DNA from: Clusia tigrina
Taxonomy: Eukaryota; Arthropoda; Insecta; Diptera; Clusiidae
NCBI GenBank assembly: GCA_920105625.2
Contig: OV050030.1
Span: 217,542,325 to 217,606,324 of the forward strand
Length of the DNA: 64,000 bases
Direction of reading: 5' to 3'
Both the position numbers and the translations under genes were made by a program. Of the stretch, positions 25,300 through 39,589 are shown piece after piece. Position 1 is the first letter of the stretch, and each line of letters begins with the position of its first letter. A model generated the notes under the pieces. It saw only the letters and a program-made list of their open reading frames with translations. It had not been told where the DNA came from and searched no databases.

Positions 25300-28200
25300 C
25301 TCATAGCTATGCTACCATTGAGTCCTAAATAAAACACTGATAAAACTTCAAATGGTCCTAACTTTTATAAGGGCCGTCCTATACCTATCAAAGTTTGCAA
25401 CAATCAAATGCTTGTAACTTTTTACTGGAGCGTCATAAAGCCTTGAAATTTTGAGACAATAAAATACTCGCGCCTCTTGTCAATTAAAGCTATCGCTCAT
25501 AGCTATACTCCCCTTGAGTCCCAAATCAAACACTGATAAAAATTCAAATGGCCTTAACTTCTATATGGTGCGTCTTACACCTATCAAAGTTTGCAACAAT
25601 CAAATGCTTGTAACTTTTTACTGGAGCGTCATAAGACCTTAAAATTTTGTGACAATAAAGTACTCGTGCCTCTTATCAATCTAAGCTATCGCTCATAGCT
25701 CTGCTACCCTTGACTACAAAATAAAACACTGATAATACTTCAAATGGCCCTAACTTCTGTACGGTGCGTGCTACACCTATCAAAGTTTGCAACATTCACT
25801 TGTAACTTTTTACTGGAGCGTAATAAAACCTTGAAATTTTGTGACAATAAAGTATTCGAGCCTCTTATCAATTTAAGCTATCGCTCATAGCTATGCTTGA
25901 GTCCCAAATAAAACACTGCTAAAACTTCAAATGGCCCTAGCTTCTACATGGTGCGTCCTACACCTTTCAAAGTTTGCAACAATCAAATGCTTGTAACTTT
26001 TTACTGGAGCGCCATAAAACCTTGAAATTTTGTGACAATAAAGTACTCGTGCCTCTTATCAATTTAAGCTATCGCTCATAGCTATGCTCCCCTTGACTCC
26101 ATAATCAATCACTGATAAAACTTCAAATGGCCCTAACTTCTATATGGTGCATCCTACACCTATCAAAGTTTGCAACAATCAAATGCTTGTAACTTTTTAC
26201 TGGAGCGTCATAAAGCCTTGAAATTTTGAGGCAATAAAATACTCGCGCCTCTTGTCAATTAAAGCTATCGCTCATAGCTATACTCCCCTTGAGTCCCAAA
26301 TCAAACACTGATATAACTTCAAATGGCTCTAACTTCTAAACGGTGCGTCCTACACCTATCAAAGTTTTCAACAATCAAGTGCTTGTAACATTTTACTGGA
26401 GCATCATAAAATCTTGAAATTTTGTGACAGTAAAGTACTTGTGCGTCTTATCAATTTAAGCTATCACTCATAGCTATGCTACCCTTGAGTCCCAAATCAA
26501 CCACCGATAAAACTTCAAATGGCTCTAACTTCTATGCGGTGCGTCCTATACCTTTCAAAGTTTGCAACATTCAAATGCTTGTAACTTTTTACTGGAGCGT
26601 CATAAAACCTTCAAATTTTGTGACAATAAAGTACTCGGGCCTCTTGTCAATTTAAGCTATCGCTCATGGGTATGCCACCCTTGAGTCCCAATTAAACACT
26701 GATAAAACTTCAAATGGCCCTAACTTCTATTCGGTGCGTCCTATACTTATCAAAGTTTGCAACAATCAAATGCTTGTAACTTTTTACTGGAGCGTCATAA
26801 AACCTTGAAATTTTGTGACAATAAAGTACTCGAGATTCTTATCAAAGTAATCCATCGCTCTTAGCTATGCTACCCTTGAGTCCCAAATCAAACACTGGTA
26901 AAACTTTAAATGGCCCTAAGTTTCATACGGTGCGTCCTACACCTATCAAAGTTTGCAACAATCAAATGCTTGTAACTTTTTACTGGAGCGGCATAAAACC
27001 TTGAAATTTTGTGACAGTCAAGTACTAGTGCCTCTTATCAATTTAAGCTATTGCTCATAGCTATGCTAACCTTGAGTCCCAAATCAAACACTGCTAGAAC
27101 TTCAAATGGCCCTAACTTCTATATGGTGCGTCCTACACCTTTCAAAGTTTGTAACAATCAAATGCTTGTAACTTTTTACTGGAGCGCCATAAAACCTTGA
27201 AATTTTCTGAAAATAAAGTACTCGTGCCTCTTATCAATTTAAGCTATCGCTCAAAGCTATGCTCCCCTTGACTCCATAATCAATCACTGATAAAACTTCA
27301 AATGGCGCTAACTTCTATATGGTGCGTCCTGCACCTATCAAAGTTGGCAACAATCAAATGCTTGTAACTTTTTACTGGAGCGTCATAAAACCTTGAAATT
27401 TTGTGACAGTAAAGTACTTCTGCATTTTATCAATTTAAGTTATCGCTCATAGCTATGCTACCCTTGAGTCCCAAATCAAACACTGATATATCTTCAAATT
27501 GCCCTAACTTCTAAACGGTGCGTCCTACACCTATAAAAGTTTGCAACAATCAAGTGCTTGTAACATTTTACTGGAGCATCATAAAATCTTGAAATTTTGT
27601 GACGGTAAAGTTCTCTTGCGTCTTATCAATTTAAGTTATCGCTCATAGCTATGCTACCCTTGAGTCACAAATCAAACAGTGCTAAAACTTCAAATGGCCC
27701 TAACTTCTATACGGTGCGTCCTATACCTATCAAAGTTTGCAGCAATCAAATGCTTGTAACTTTTTACTGGAGCGTCATAAAACCTTCAAATTTTGTGACA
27801 ATAAATTACTCGTGCCTCTTGTCAATTAAAGCTATCGCTCATAGCTATGCTACCCTTGACTCCATAATCAATCACTGATAAAACTTCAAATGGCCCTAAC
27901 TTCTATATGGTGCGTCCTACACCTATCAAAGTTTGCAACAATCAAATGCTTTTAACTTTTTACTGGAGCGGCATAAAACCTTGAAATTTTGTGACAGTAA
28001 AGTACTAGTGCCTCTTATCAATTTATGCTATTGCTCATAGCTCTGCTACCCTTGAGTCACAAATCAAAAACTGCTAAAACTTCAAATGGCCCTAACTTCT
28101 ATATAATGCGTCCTACACCTTTCAAAGTTTGCAACAATCAAATGCTTGTAACTTTTTACTGGAGCGCCATAAAACCTTGAAATTTTATGACAATAAGGTA

Positions 28201-31200
28201 CTCGTGCCTCTTATCAATTTAAGCTATCGCTCATAGCTATGCTCCCCTTGACTCCATAATCAATCACTGATAAAACTTCAAATGGCCCTAACTTCTATAT
28301 GGTGCGTCCTACACCTATCAAAGTTTGCAACAATCAAATGCTTGTAACTTTTTACTGGAGCGTCATAAAACATTGAAATTTTGGTACAGTAAAGTACTTC
28401 TGCGTCTTATCAATTTAAGGTATCGCTCATAGCTATGCTACCCTTGAGTCCCAAATCAAACACTGATATAACTTCAAATGGCCCTAACTTCTAAACGGTG
28501 CGTCCTACACCTATCAAAGTTTTCAACAATCAAGTGCTTGTAACATTTTACTGGAGCATCATAAAATCTTGAAATTTTGTGACAGTAAAGTACTTGTGCG
28601 TCTTATCAATTTAAGCTATCACTCATAGCTATGCTACCTTTGAGTCCCAAATCAAACACTGGTAAAACTTCAAATGGCCCTAAGTTTCATACGGTGCGTC
28701 CTACACCTATCAAAGTTTTCAACAATCAAATGCTTGTAACTTTTTACTGGAGCGGCATAAAACCTTGAAATTTTGTGACAATAAAGTACTAGTGCCTCTT
28801 ATCAATTTAAGCGATTGCTCATAGCTATGCTACCCTTGAGTCTCAAATCAAACACTGCTAAAACTTCAAATGGTCCTAACTTCTATATGGTGCGTCCTAC
28901 ACCTTTCAAAGTTTGCAACAATCAAATGCTTGTAACTTTTTACTGGAGCGCCATAAAACCTTGAAATTTTGTGACAATAAAGTACTCGTGCCTCTTATCA
29001 ATTTAAGCTATCGCTCATAGCTATGCTACCATTGAGTCCTAAATAAAACACTGATAAAACTTCAAATGGTCCTAACTTTTATAAGGGCCGTCCTATACCT
29101 ATCAAAGTTTGCAACAATCAAATGCTTGTAACTTTTTACTGGAGCGTCATAAAGCCTTGAAATTTTGAGACAATAAAATACTCGCGCCTCTTGTCAATTA
29201 AAACTATCGCTCATAGCTATACTCCCCTTGAGTCCCAAATCAAACACTGATAAAAATTCAAATGGCCTTAACTTCTATATGGTGCGTCTTACACCTATCA
29301 AAGTTTGCAACAATCAAATGCTTGTAACTTTTTACTGGAGCGTCATAAGACCTTAAAATTTTGTGACAATAAAGTACTCGTGCCTCTTATCAATCTAAGC
29401 TATCGCTCATAGCTATGCTACCCTTGACTACAAAATAAAACACTGATAATACTTCAAATGGCCCTAACTTCTGTACGGTGCGTGCTACACATATCAAAGT
29501 TTGCAACATTCACTTGTAACTTTTTACTGGAGCGTAATAAAACCTTGAAATTTTGTGACAATAAAGTATTCGAGCCTCTTATCAATTTAAGCTATCGCTC
29601 ATAGCTATGCTTGAGTCCCAAATCAAACACTGCTAAAACTTCAAATGGCCCTAACTTCTATATGGTGCGTCCTACACCTTTCACAGTTTGCAACAATCAA
29701 ATGCTTGTAACTTTTTACTGGAGCGCCATAAAACCTTGAAATTTTGTGACAATAAAGTACTCGTGCCTCTTATCAATTTAAGCTATCGCTCATAGCTATG
29801 CTCCCCTTGACTCCATAATCAATCACTGATAAAACTTCAAATGGCCCTAACTTCTATATGGTGCGTCCTACACCTATCAAAGTTTGCAACAATCAAATGC
29901 TTGTAACTTTTTACTGGAGCGTCATAAAACATTGAAATTTTGGTACAGTAAAGTACTTCTGCGTCTTATCAATTTAAGTTATCGCTCATAGCTATGCTAC
30001 CCTTGAGTCCCAAATCAAACACTGATATAACTTCAAATGGCTCTAACTTCTAAACGGTGCGTCCTACACCTATCAAAGTTTTCAACAATCAAGTGCTTGT
30101 AACATTTTACTGGAGCATCATAAAATCTTGAAATTTTGTGACAGTAAAGTACTTGTGCGTCTTATCAATTTAAGCTATCACTCATAGCTATGCTACCCTT
30201 GAGTCCCAAATCAAACACCGATAAAACTTCAAATGGCTCTAACTTCTATGCGGTGCGTCCTATACCTTTCAAAGTTTGCAACATTCAAATGCTTGTAACT
30301 TTTTACTGGAGCGTCATAAAACCTTCAAATTTTGTGACAATAAAGTACTCGGGCCTCTTGTCAATTTAAGCTATCGCTCATGGGTATGCCACCCTTGAGT
30401 CCCAATTAAACACTGATAAAACTTCAAATGGCCCTAACTTCTATTCGGTGCGTCCTATACTTATCAAAGTTTGCAACAATCAAATGCTTGTAACTTTTTA
30501 CTGGAGCGTCATAAAACCTTGAAATTTTGTGACAATAAAGTACTTGAGCTTCTTATCAAAGTAATCCATCGCTCTTAGCTATGCTACCCTTGAGTCCCAA
30601 ATCAAACACTGGTAAAACTTCAAATGGCCCTAAGTTTCATACGGTGCGTCCTACACCTATCAAAGTTTGCAACAATCAAATGCTTGTAACTTTTTACTGG
30701 AGCGGCATAAAACCTTGAAATTTTGTGACAGTCAAGTACTAGTGCCTCTTATCAATTTAAGCTATTGCTCATAGCTATGCTACCCTTGAGTCCCAAATCA
30801 AACACTGCTAAAACTTCAAATGGCCCTAACTTCTATATGGTGCGTCCTACACCTTTCAAAGTTTGTAACAATCAAATGCTTGTAACTTTTTACTGGAGCG
30901 CCATTACACCCTGAAATTTTCTGAAAATAAAGTACTCGTGCCTCTTATCAATTTAAGCTATCGCTCAAAGCTATGCTCCCCTTGACTCCATAATCAATCA
31001 CTGATAAAATTTCAAATGGCGCTAACTTCTATATGGTGCGTCCTGCACCTATCAAAGTTTGCAACAATCAAATGCTTGTAACTTTTTACTGGAGCGTCAT
31101 AAAACCTTGAAATTTTGTGACAGTAAAGTACTTCTGCATTTTATCAATTTAAGTTATCGCTCATAGCTATGCTACCCTTGAGTCCCAAATCAAACACTGA

Positions 31201-32541
31201 TATATCTTCAAATTGCCCTAACTTCTAAACGGTGCGTCCTACACCTATCAAAGTTTGCAACAATCAAGTGCTTGTAACATTTTACTGGAGCATCATAAAA
31301 TCTTGAAATTTTGTGACAGTAAAGTTCTCTTGCGTCTTATCAATTTAAGTTATCGCTCATAGCTATGCTACCCTTGAGTCACAAATCAAACAGTGCTAAA
31401 ACTTCAAATGGCCCTAACTTCTATACGGTGCGTCCTATACCTATCAAAGTTTGCAGCAATCAAATGCTTGTAACTTTTTACTGGAGCGTCATAAAACCTT
31501 CAAATTTTGTGACAATAAATTACTCGTGCCTCTTGTCAATTAAAGCTATCGCTCATAGCTATGCTACCCTTGACTCCATAATCAATCACTGATAAAACTT
31601 CAAATGGCCCTAACTTCTATATGGTGCGTCCTACACCTATCAAAGTTTGCAACAATCAAATGCTTTTAACTTTTTACTGGAGCGGCATAAAACCTTGAAA
31701 TTTTGTGACAGTAAAGTACTAGTGCCTCTTATCAATTTATGCTATTGCTCATAGCTCTGCTACCCTTGAGTCACAAATCAAACACTGCTAAAACTTCAAA
31801 TGGCCCTAACTTCTATATAATGCGTCCTACACCTTTCAAAGTTTGCAACAATCAATTGCTTGCAACTTTTTACTGGAGCGCCATAAAACCTTGAAATTTT
31901 GTGACAATAAGGTACTCGTGCCTCTTATCAATTTAAGCTATCGCTCATAGCTATGCTCCCCTTGACTCCATAATCAATCACTGATAAAACTTCAAATGGC
32001 CCTAACTTCTATATGGTGCGTCCTACACCTATCAAAGTTTGCAACAATCAAATGCTTGTAACTTTTTACTGGAGCGTCATAAAACATTGAAATTTTGGTA
32101 CAGTAAAGTACTTCTGCGTCTTATCAATTTAAGGTATCGCTCATAGCTATGCTACCCTTGAGTCCCAAATCAAACACTGATATAACTTCAAATGGCCCTA
32201 ACTTCTAAACGGTGCGTCCTACACCTATCAAAGTTTTCAACAATCAAGTGCTTGTAACATTTTACTGGAGCATCATAAAATCTGGAAATTTTGTGACAGT
32301 AAAGTACTTGTGCGTCTTATCAATTTAAGCTATCACTCATAGCTATGCTACCTTTGAGTCTCAAATCAAACACTGCTAAAACTTCAAATGGTCCTAACTT
32401 CTATATGGTGCGTCCTACACCTTTCAAAGTTTGCAACAATCAAATGCTTGTAACTTTTTACTGGAGCGCCATAAAACCTTGAAATTTTGTGACAATAAAG
32501 TACTCGTGCCTCTTATCAATTTAAGCTATCGCTCATAGCTA
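25300..32541 (+). repeat. 3,714-bp (19-monomer) HOR, two copies
   Basis: Two tandem units occupy about 25300-29013 and 29014-32541. The landmark 'gggccgtcctatacc' is at 25371 and 29085, an offset of 3,714 bp. Both copies share private indels: 'acattcacttgtaac' (4-bp loss) and 'agctatgcttgagtcc' (5-bp loss). The second copy skips one monomer near 32352, jumping from 'gctacctttgagtc' straight to the 'tctcaaatcaaacactgc' unit. Substitutions are few, for example 'gcgccattacaccctg' near 30900 against 'gcgccataaaaccttg' in copy one. The low divergence implies a recent amplification. Confidence 0.8.
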
Positions 32542-34844
32542 TGGTCCCCTTGACTCCATAATCAATCACTGATAAAACTTCAAATGGCCCCAACTTCTAT
32601 ATGGTGCGTCCTGCACCTATCAAAGTTTGCAACAATCAAATGCTTGTAACTTTTTACTGGAGCGTCATAACACCTTGAAATTTTGTGACAGTAAAGTACT
32701 TCTGCATTTTATCAATTTAAGTTATCGCTCATAGCTATGCTACCCTTGAGTCCCAAATCAAACACTGATATAACTTCAAATGGCCCTAACTTCTAAACGG
32801 TGCATCCTACACCTATCAAAGTTTTCAACAATCAAGTGCTTGTACCATTTTACTGGAGCATCATAAAATCTTGAAATTTTGTGACAGTACAGTACTTGTG
32901 CGTCTTATCAATTTAAGCTATCGCTCATAGCTATGCTACCCTTGAGTCCCAAATCAAACACCGATAAAACTTCAAATGGCCCTAACTTCTATGCGGTGCG
33001 TCCTATACCTTTCAAAGTTTACAAAATTCAAATGCTTGTAACTTTTTACTGGAGCGTCATAAAACCTTGAAATTTTGTGACAGTAAAGTACTTGTGCGTC
33101 TTATCAATTTAAGTTATCGCTCATAGCAATGCTACCCTTGAGTCACAAATCAAACAGTGCTAAAACTTTAAATGGTCCTAACTTCTATACGGTGCGTCCT
33201 CTACCTATCAAAGTTTTCAACAATCAAGTGCTTGTAACATTTTACTGGAGCATCATAAAACCTTGAAATTTTGTGACAGTACAGTACTTGTGCGTCTTAT
33301 CAATTTAAGCTATCACTCATAGCTATGCTACCCTTGAGTCCCAAATCAAACACCGATAAAACTTCAAATGGCCCTAACTTCTATGCGGTGCGTCCTATAC
33401 CTTTCAAAGTTTACAACATTCAAATGCTTGTAACTTTTTATTGGAGCGTCAAAAAACCTTGAAATTTTGTGACAATAAAATACTCGTGCCTCTTGTCAAT
33501 TAAAGCTATCGCTCATAGCTATACTCCCCTTGAGTCCCAAATCAAACATTGATAAAAATTCAAATGGCCTTAACTTCTATATGGTGCGTCCTACACCTAG
33601 CAAAGTTTGCAACAATCAAATGCTTGTAACTTTTTACTGGAGCGTCATAAGACCTTAAAATTTTGTGACAATAAAGTACTCGTGCCTCTTATCAATCTAA
33701 GCTATCGCTCATAGCTATGCTACCCTTGACTACAAAATAAAACACTGATAATACTTCAAATGGCCCTAACTTCTGTACGGTGCGTGCTACACCTATCAAA
33801 GTTTGCAACATTCAAATGCTTACTGAAACGTCATAAAACCTTGAAATTTTGTGACAATAAAGCACTCGTGCCTCTTATCAATTTAAGCTATCACTCATAG
33901 CTATGCTACCCTTGAGTCCCAAAGCAAACACCGATAAAACTTCAAATGGCCCTAACTTCTATGCCGTGCGTCCTATACCTTTCAAAGTTTGCAACATTCA
34001 AATGCTTGTAACTTTTTACTGGAGCGTCATAAAACCTTGAAATTTTGTGACAGTAAAGTTCTTGTGCTTCTTATCAATTTAAGTGATCGCTCATAGCTAT
34101 GCTACCCTTGAGTCACAAATCAAACAGTGTTGAAGCTTCAAATGGCCCTAACTTCTATACGGTGCGTCCTATACCTATCAAAGTTTGCAGCAATCAAATG
34201 CTTGTAACTTTTTACTGGAGCGTCATAAAACCTTCAAATTTTGTGACAATAAAGTACTCGGGCCTCTTGTCAATTTAAGCTATCGCTCATAGCTATGCCA
34301 CCCTTGAGTCCTAATTAAACACTGATAAAACTTCAAATGGCCCTAACTTCTATACGGTGCGCCTATACTTATCAAGGTTCGCAACATTCAAATGCTTGTA
34401 ACTTTTTAGTGGAGCGTAATAAAACCTTGAAATTTTGTGACAATAAAGTATTCGAGCCTCTTATCAATTTAAGCTATCGCTCATAGCTATGCTACCCTTG
34501 AGTCCCAAATCAAGCATTGGAAAACTTCGAATGGCCCTTAGTTTCATGCGGTGCGTCCTACACCTATCAAAGTTTGCAACATTCAAATGCTTGAAACTTT
34601 TTACTGGAGCGTCATAAAACCTTCAAATTTTGTGACAATAAAGTACTCGGGCCTTTTGTCAATTTAAGCTATCGCTCATAGCTATGCCACCCTTGAGTCC
34701 CAATTAAACACTGATAAAACTTCAAATGGCCCTAACTTCTATACGGTGCGTCCTATACTTATCAAGGTTAGCAACATTCAAATGCTTGTAACTTTTTACT
34801 GGAGCGTCATAAAACCTTGAAATTTTGTGACAATAAAGTACTCG

Positions 34845-36350
34845 AGCTTCTTATCAATGTAATCCATCGCTCTTAGCTATGCTACCCTTGAGTCCCAAAT
34901 CAAACACTGGTAAAACTTCAAAAGGCCCTAAGTTTCATACGGTGCGTCCTACACCTATCAAAGTTTGCAACAATCAAATGCTTGTAACTTTTTACTGGAG
35001 CGGCATAAAACCTTGAAATTTTGTGACAGTAAAGTACTAGTGCCTCTTATCAATTTAAGCTATTGCTCATAGCTATGCTACTCTTGGGTCCCAAATCAAA
35101 CACTGCTAAAACTTCAAATGGCCCTAACTTCTATATGGTGCGTCCTACACCTTTCAAAGTTTGCAACAATCAAATGCTTGTAACTTTTTACTGGAGCGCA
35201 ATAAAACCTTAAAATTTTCTGACAATAAAGTACTCGTGCCTCTTATCAATTTAAGCTATCGCTCATAGCTATGCTCCCCTTGTCTCCATAATCAATCACT
35301 GATAAAACTTCAAATGGCCCTAACTTCTATATGGTGCGTCCTGCACCTATCAAAGTTTCCAACAATCAAATGCTTGTAACTTTTTACTGGAGCGTCATAA
35401 AACCTTCAAATTTTGTGACAAAAAAGTACTCGGGCCTCTTGTTAATTAAAGCTATCGCTCATAGCTATACTACCCTTGAGTCCCAAATCAAACGCTGACA
35501 AAAATTCAAATGGCCTTAACTTCTATATGGTGCGTCCTATACCTTTCAAAGTTTGCAACATTCAAATGCTTGTAACTTTTTACTGGAGCGTCATAAAACC
35601 TTCAAATTTTGTGACAATAAAGTACTCGAGCTTCTTATCAATGTAATCCATCGCTCTTAGCTATGCTACCCTTGAGTCCCAAATCAAACACTGGTAAAAC
35701 TTCAAAAGGCCCTAAGTTTCATACGGTGCGTCCTACACCTATCAAAGTTTGCAACAATCAAATGCTTGTAACTTTTTACTGGAGCGGCATAAAACCTTGA
35801 AATTTTGTGACAGTAAAGTACTAGTGCCTCTTATCAATTTAAGCTATTGCTCATAGCTATGCTACTCTTGGGTCCCAAATCAAACACTGCTAAAACTTCA
35901 AATGGCCCTAACTTCTATATGGTGCGTCCTACACCTTTCAAAGTTTGCAACAATCAAATGCTTGTAACTTTTTACTGGAGCGCAATAAAACCTTAAAATT
36001 TTCTGACAATAAAGTACTCGTGCCTCTTATCAATTTAAGCTATCGCTCATAGCTATGCTCCCCTTGTCTCCATAATCAATCACTGATAAAACTTCAAATG
36101 GCCCTAACTTCTATATGGTGCGTCCTGCACCTATCAAAGTTTCCAACAATCAAATGCTTGTAACTTTTTACTGGAGCGTCATAAAACCTTCAAATTTTGT
36201 GACAAAAAAGTACTCGGGCCTCTTGTTAATTAAAGCTATCGCTCATAGCTATACTACCCTTGAGTCCCAAATCAAACGCTGACAAAAATTCAAATGGCCT
36301 TAACTTCTATGTGGTGCGTCCTATACCTTTCAAAGTTTGCAACATTCAAA
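34845..36350 (+). repeat. Four-monomer HOR, two copies
   Basis: The unit beginning with the 'aatgtaatccatcgctctt' monomer at about 34850 repeats 784 bp later. Shared markers are 'ttcaaaaggccctaag', 'gctactcttgggtccc', 'gcgcaataaaaccttaaaattttctg' (in pieces), 'ccccttgtctccat' and 'gacaaaaaagtactcggg'. The two copies look nearly identical over the whole unit. Confidence 0.8.
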
Positions 36351-39300
36351 TGCTTGTAACTTTTTACTGGAGCGTCATAAAACCTTGAAATTTTGTGACA
36401 ATAAAGTACTCGATCTTCTTATCAATGTAATCCATCGCTCTTAGCTATGCTACCCTTGAGTCCCAAATCAAACACTGGTAAAACTTCAAATGGCCCTAAG
36501 TTTCATACGGTGCGTCCTACACCTATCAAAGTTTGCAACAATCAAATGCTTGTAACTTTTTACTGGTGCGGCATAAAACCTTGAAATTTTGTGACAGTAA
36601 AGTACTAGTGCCTCTTATCAATTTAAGCTATTGCTCATAGCTATGCTACCCTTGAGTCCCAAATCAAACACTGCTAAAACTTTAAATGGCCCTAACTACT
36701 ATATGGTGCGTCCTACACCTTTCAAAGTTTGCAACAATCAAATGCTTGTAACTTTTTACTGGAGCGCCATAAAACCTTGAAATTTTCTGACAATAAAGTA
36801 CTCGTGCCTCTTATCAATTTAAGCTATCGCTCATAGCTATGCTCCCCTTGACTCCATAATCAATCACTGATAAAACTTCAAATGGCCCTAACTTCTAAAC
36901 GGTGCGTCCTACGCCTATCAAAGCTTTCAACAATCAAGTGCTTTTAACATTTTACAGGAGCATCATAAAATCTTGAAATTTTGTGACAGTAAAGTACTTG
37001 TGCGTCTTATCAATTTAAGCTATCACTCATAGCTATGCTACCCTTGAGTCCCAAATCAAACACCGATAAAACGTCAAATGGCCCAAACTTCTATGCGGTG
37101 CGTCCTATACCTTTCAAAGTTTGCAACATTCAAATGCTTGTAACTTTTTACTGGAGCGTCATAAAACCTTGAAATTTTCTGACAGTAAAGTACTTGTGCG
37201 TCTTATCAATTTAAGTTATCGCTCATAGCTATGCTACCCTTGAGTCACAAATCAAACATTGCTAAAACTTCAAATGGCCCTAACTTCTATACGGTGCGTC
37301 CTCTACCTATCAAAGTTTGCAGCAATCAAATGCTTGTAACTTTTTACTGGAGCGTCATAAAACCTTCAAATTTTGTGACAATAAAGTACTCGGGCCTCTT
37401 GTTAATTAAAGCTATCGCTCATAGCTATACTACCCTTGAGTCCCAAATCAAACACTGATAAAAATTCAAATGGCCTTAACTTCTATATGGTGCGTCCTAT
37501 ATCTTTCAAAGTTTGCAACATTTAAATGCTTGTAACTTTTTACTGGAGCGTCATAAATCCTTCAAATTTTGTGACAATAAAGTACTCGGGCCTCTTGTCA
37601 ATTTAAGCTATCGCTCATAGCTATGCCACCCTTGACTCCCAATTAAACACTGATAAAACTTCAAATGGCCCTAACTTCTATACGGTGGGTCCTATACTTA
37701 TCAAGGTTAGCAACATTCAAATGCTTGTAACTTTTTACTGGAACGTCATAAAACCTTGAAATTTTGTGACAATAAAGTACTCGAGCTTCTTATCAATGTA
37801 ATCCATCGCTCTTAGCTATGCTACCCTTGAGTCCCAAATCAAACACTGGTAAAACTTCAAAAGGCCCTAAATTTCATACGGTGCGTCCTACACCTATCAA
37901 AGTTTGCAACAATCAAATGCTTGTAACTTTTTACTGGAGCGGCATAAAACCTTGAAATTTTGTGACAGTAAAGTACTAGTGCCTCTTATCAATTTAAGCT
38001 ATTGCTCATAGCTATGCTACTCTTGAGTCCCAAATCAAACACTGCTAAAACTTCAAATGGCCCTAACTTCTATATGGTGCGTCCTACACCTTTCAAAGTT
38101 TGCAACAATCAAATGCTTGTAACTTTTTACTGGAGCGCCATAAAACCTTGAAATTTTCTGACAATAAAGTACTCGTGCCTCTTATCAATTTAAGCTATCG
38201 CTCATAGCTATGCTCCCCTTGACTCCATAATCAATCACTGATAAAACTTCAAATGGCCCTAACTTCTAAACGGTGCGTCCTACGCCTATCAAAGCTTTCA
38301 ACAATCAAGTGCTTTTAACATTTTACAGGAGCATCATAAAATCTTGAAACTTTGTGACAGTAAAGTACTTGTGCGTCTTATCAATTTAAGCTATCACTCA
38401 TAGCTATGCTACCCTTGAGTCCCAAATCAAACACCGATAAAACTTCAAATGGCCCTAAATTCTATGCGGTGCGTCCTATACCTTTCAAAGTTTGCAACAT
38501 TCAAATGCTTGTAACTTTTTACTGGAGCGTCATAAAACCTTGAAATTTTGTGACAGTAAAGTACTTGTGCGTCTTATCAATTTAAGTTATCGCTCATAGC
38601 TATGCTACCCTTGAGTCACAAATCAAACATTGCTAAAACTTCAAATGGCCCTAACTTCTATACGGTGCGTCCTCTACCTATCAAAGTTTGCAGCAATCAA
38701 ATGCTTGTAACTTTTTACTGGAGCGTCATAAAACCTTCAAATTTTGTGACAATAAAGTACTCGGGCCTCTTGTTAATTAAAGCTATCGCTCATAGCTATA
38801 CTACCCTTGAGTCCCAAATCAAACACTGATAAAAATTCAAATGGCCTTAACTTCTATATGGTGCGTCCTATATCTTTCAAAGTTTGCAACATTCAAATGC
38901 TTGTAACTTTTTACTGGAGCGTCATAAATCCTTCAAATTTTGTGACAATAAAGTACTCGGGCCTCTTGTCAATTTAAGCTATCGCTCATAGCTATGCCAC
39001 CCTTGACTCCCAATTAAACACTGATAAAACTTCAAATGGCCCTAACTTCTATACGGTGGGTCCTATACTTATCAAGGTTAGCAACATTCAAATGCTTGTA
39101 ACTTTTTACTGGAACGTCATAAAACCTTGAAATTTTGTGACAATAAAGTACTCGAGCTTCTTATCAATGTAATCCATCGCTCTTAGCTATGCTTCCCTTG
39201 AGTCCCAAATCAAACACTGGTAAAACTTCAAAAGGCCCTAAGTTTCATACGGTGCGTCCTACACCTATCAAAGTTTGCAACAATCAAATGCTTGTAACTT

Positions 39301-39510
39301 TTTACTGGAGCGGCATAAAACCTTGAAATTTTGTGACAGTAAAGTACTAGTGCCTCTTATCAATTTAAGCTATTGCTCATAGCTATGCTACTCTTGAGTC
39401 CCAAATCAAACACTGCTAAAACTTCAAATGGCCCTAACTTCTATATGGTGCGTCCTACACCTTTCAAAGTTTGCAACAATCAAATGCTTGTAACTTTTTA
39501 CTGGAGCGCA
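36350..39510 (+). repeat. Seven-monomer HOR, about 2.3 copies
   Basis: Units of 1,371 bp start near 36350, 37721 and 39092, the last incomplete. The 'gtgcttttaacattttacagg' monomer and the 'cacaaatcaaacattgc' monomer recur at this offset. The third copy diverges at about 39510, where it joins the four-monomer type ('gcgcaataaaacctta'). Confidence 0.8.
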
Positions 39511-39589
39511 ATAAAACCTTAAAATTTTGTGACAATAAAGTACTCGTGCCTCTTATCAATTTAAGCTATCGCTCATAGCTATGCTCCCC

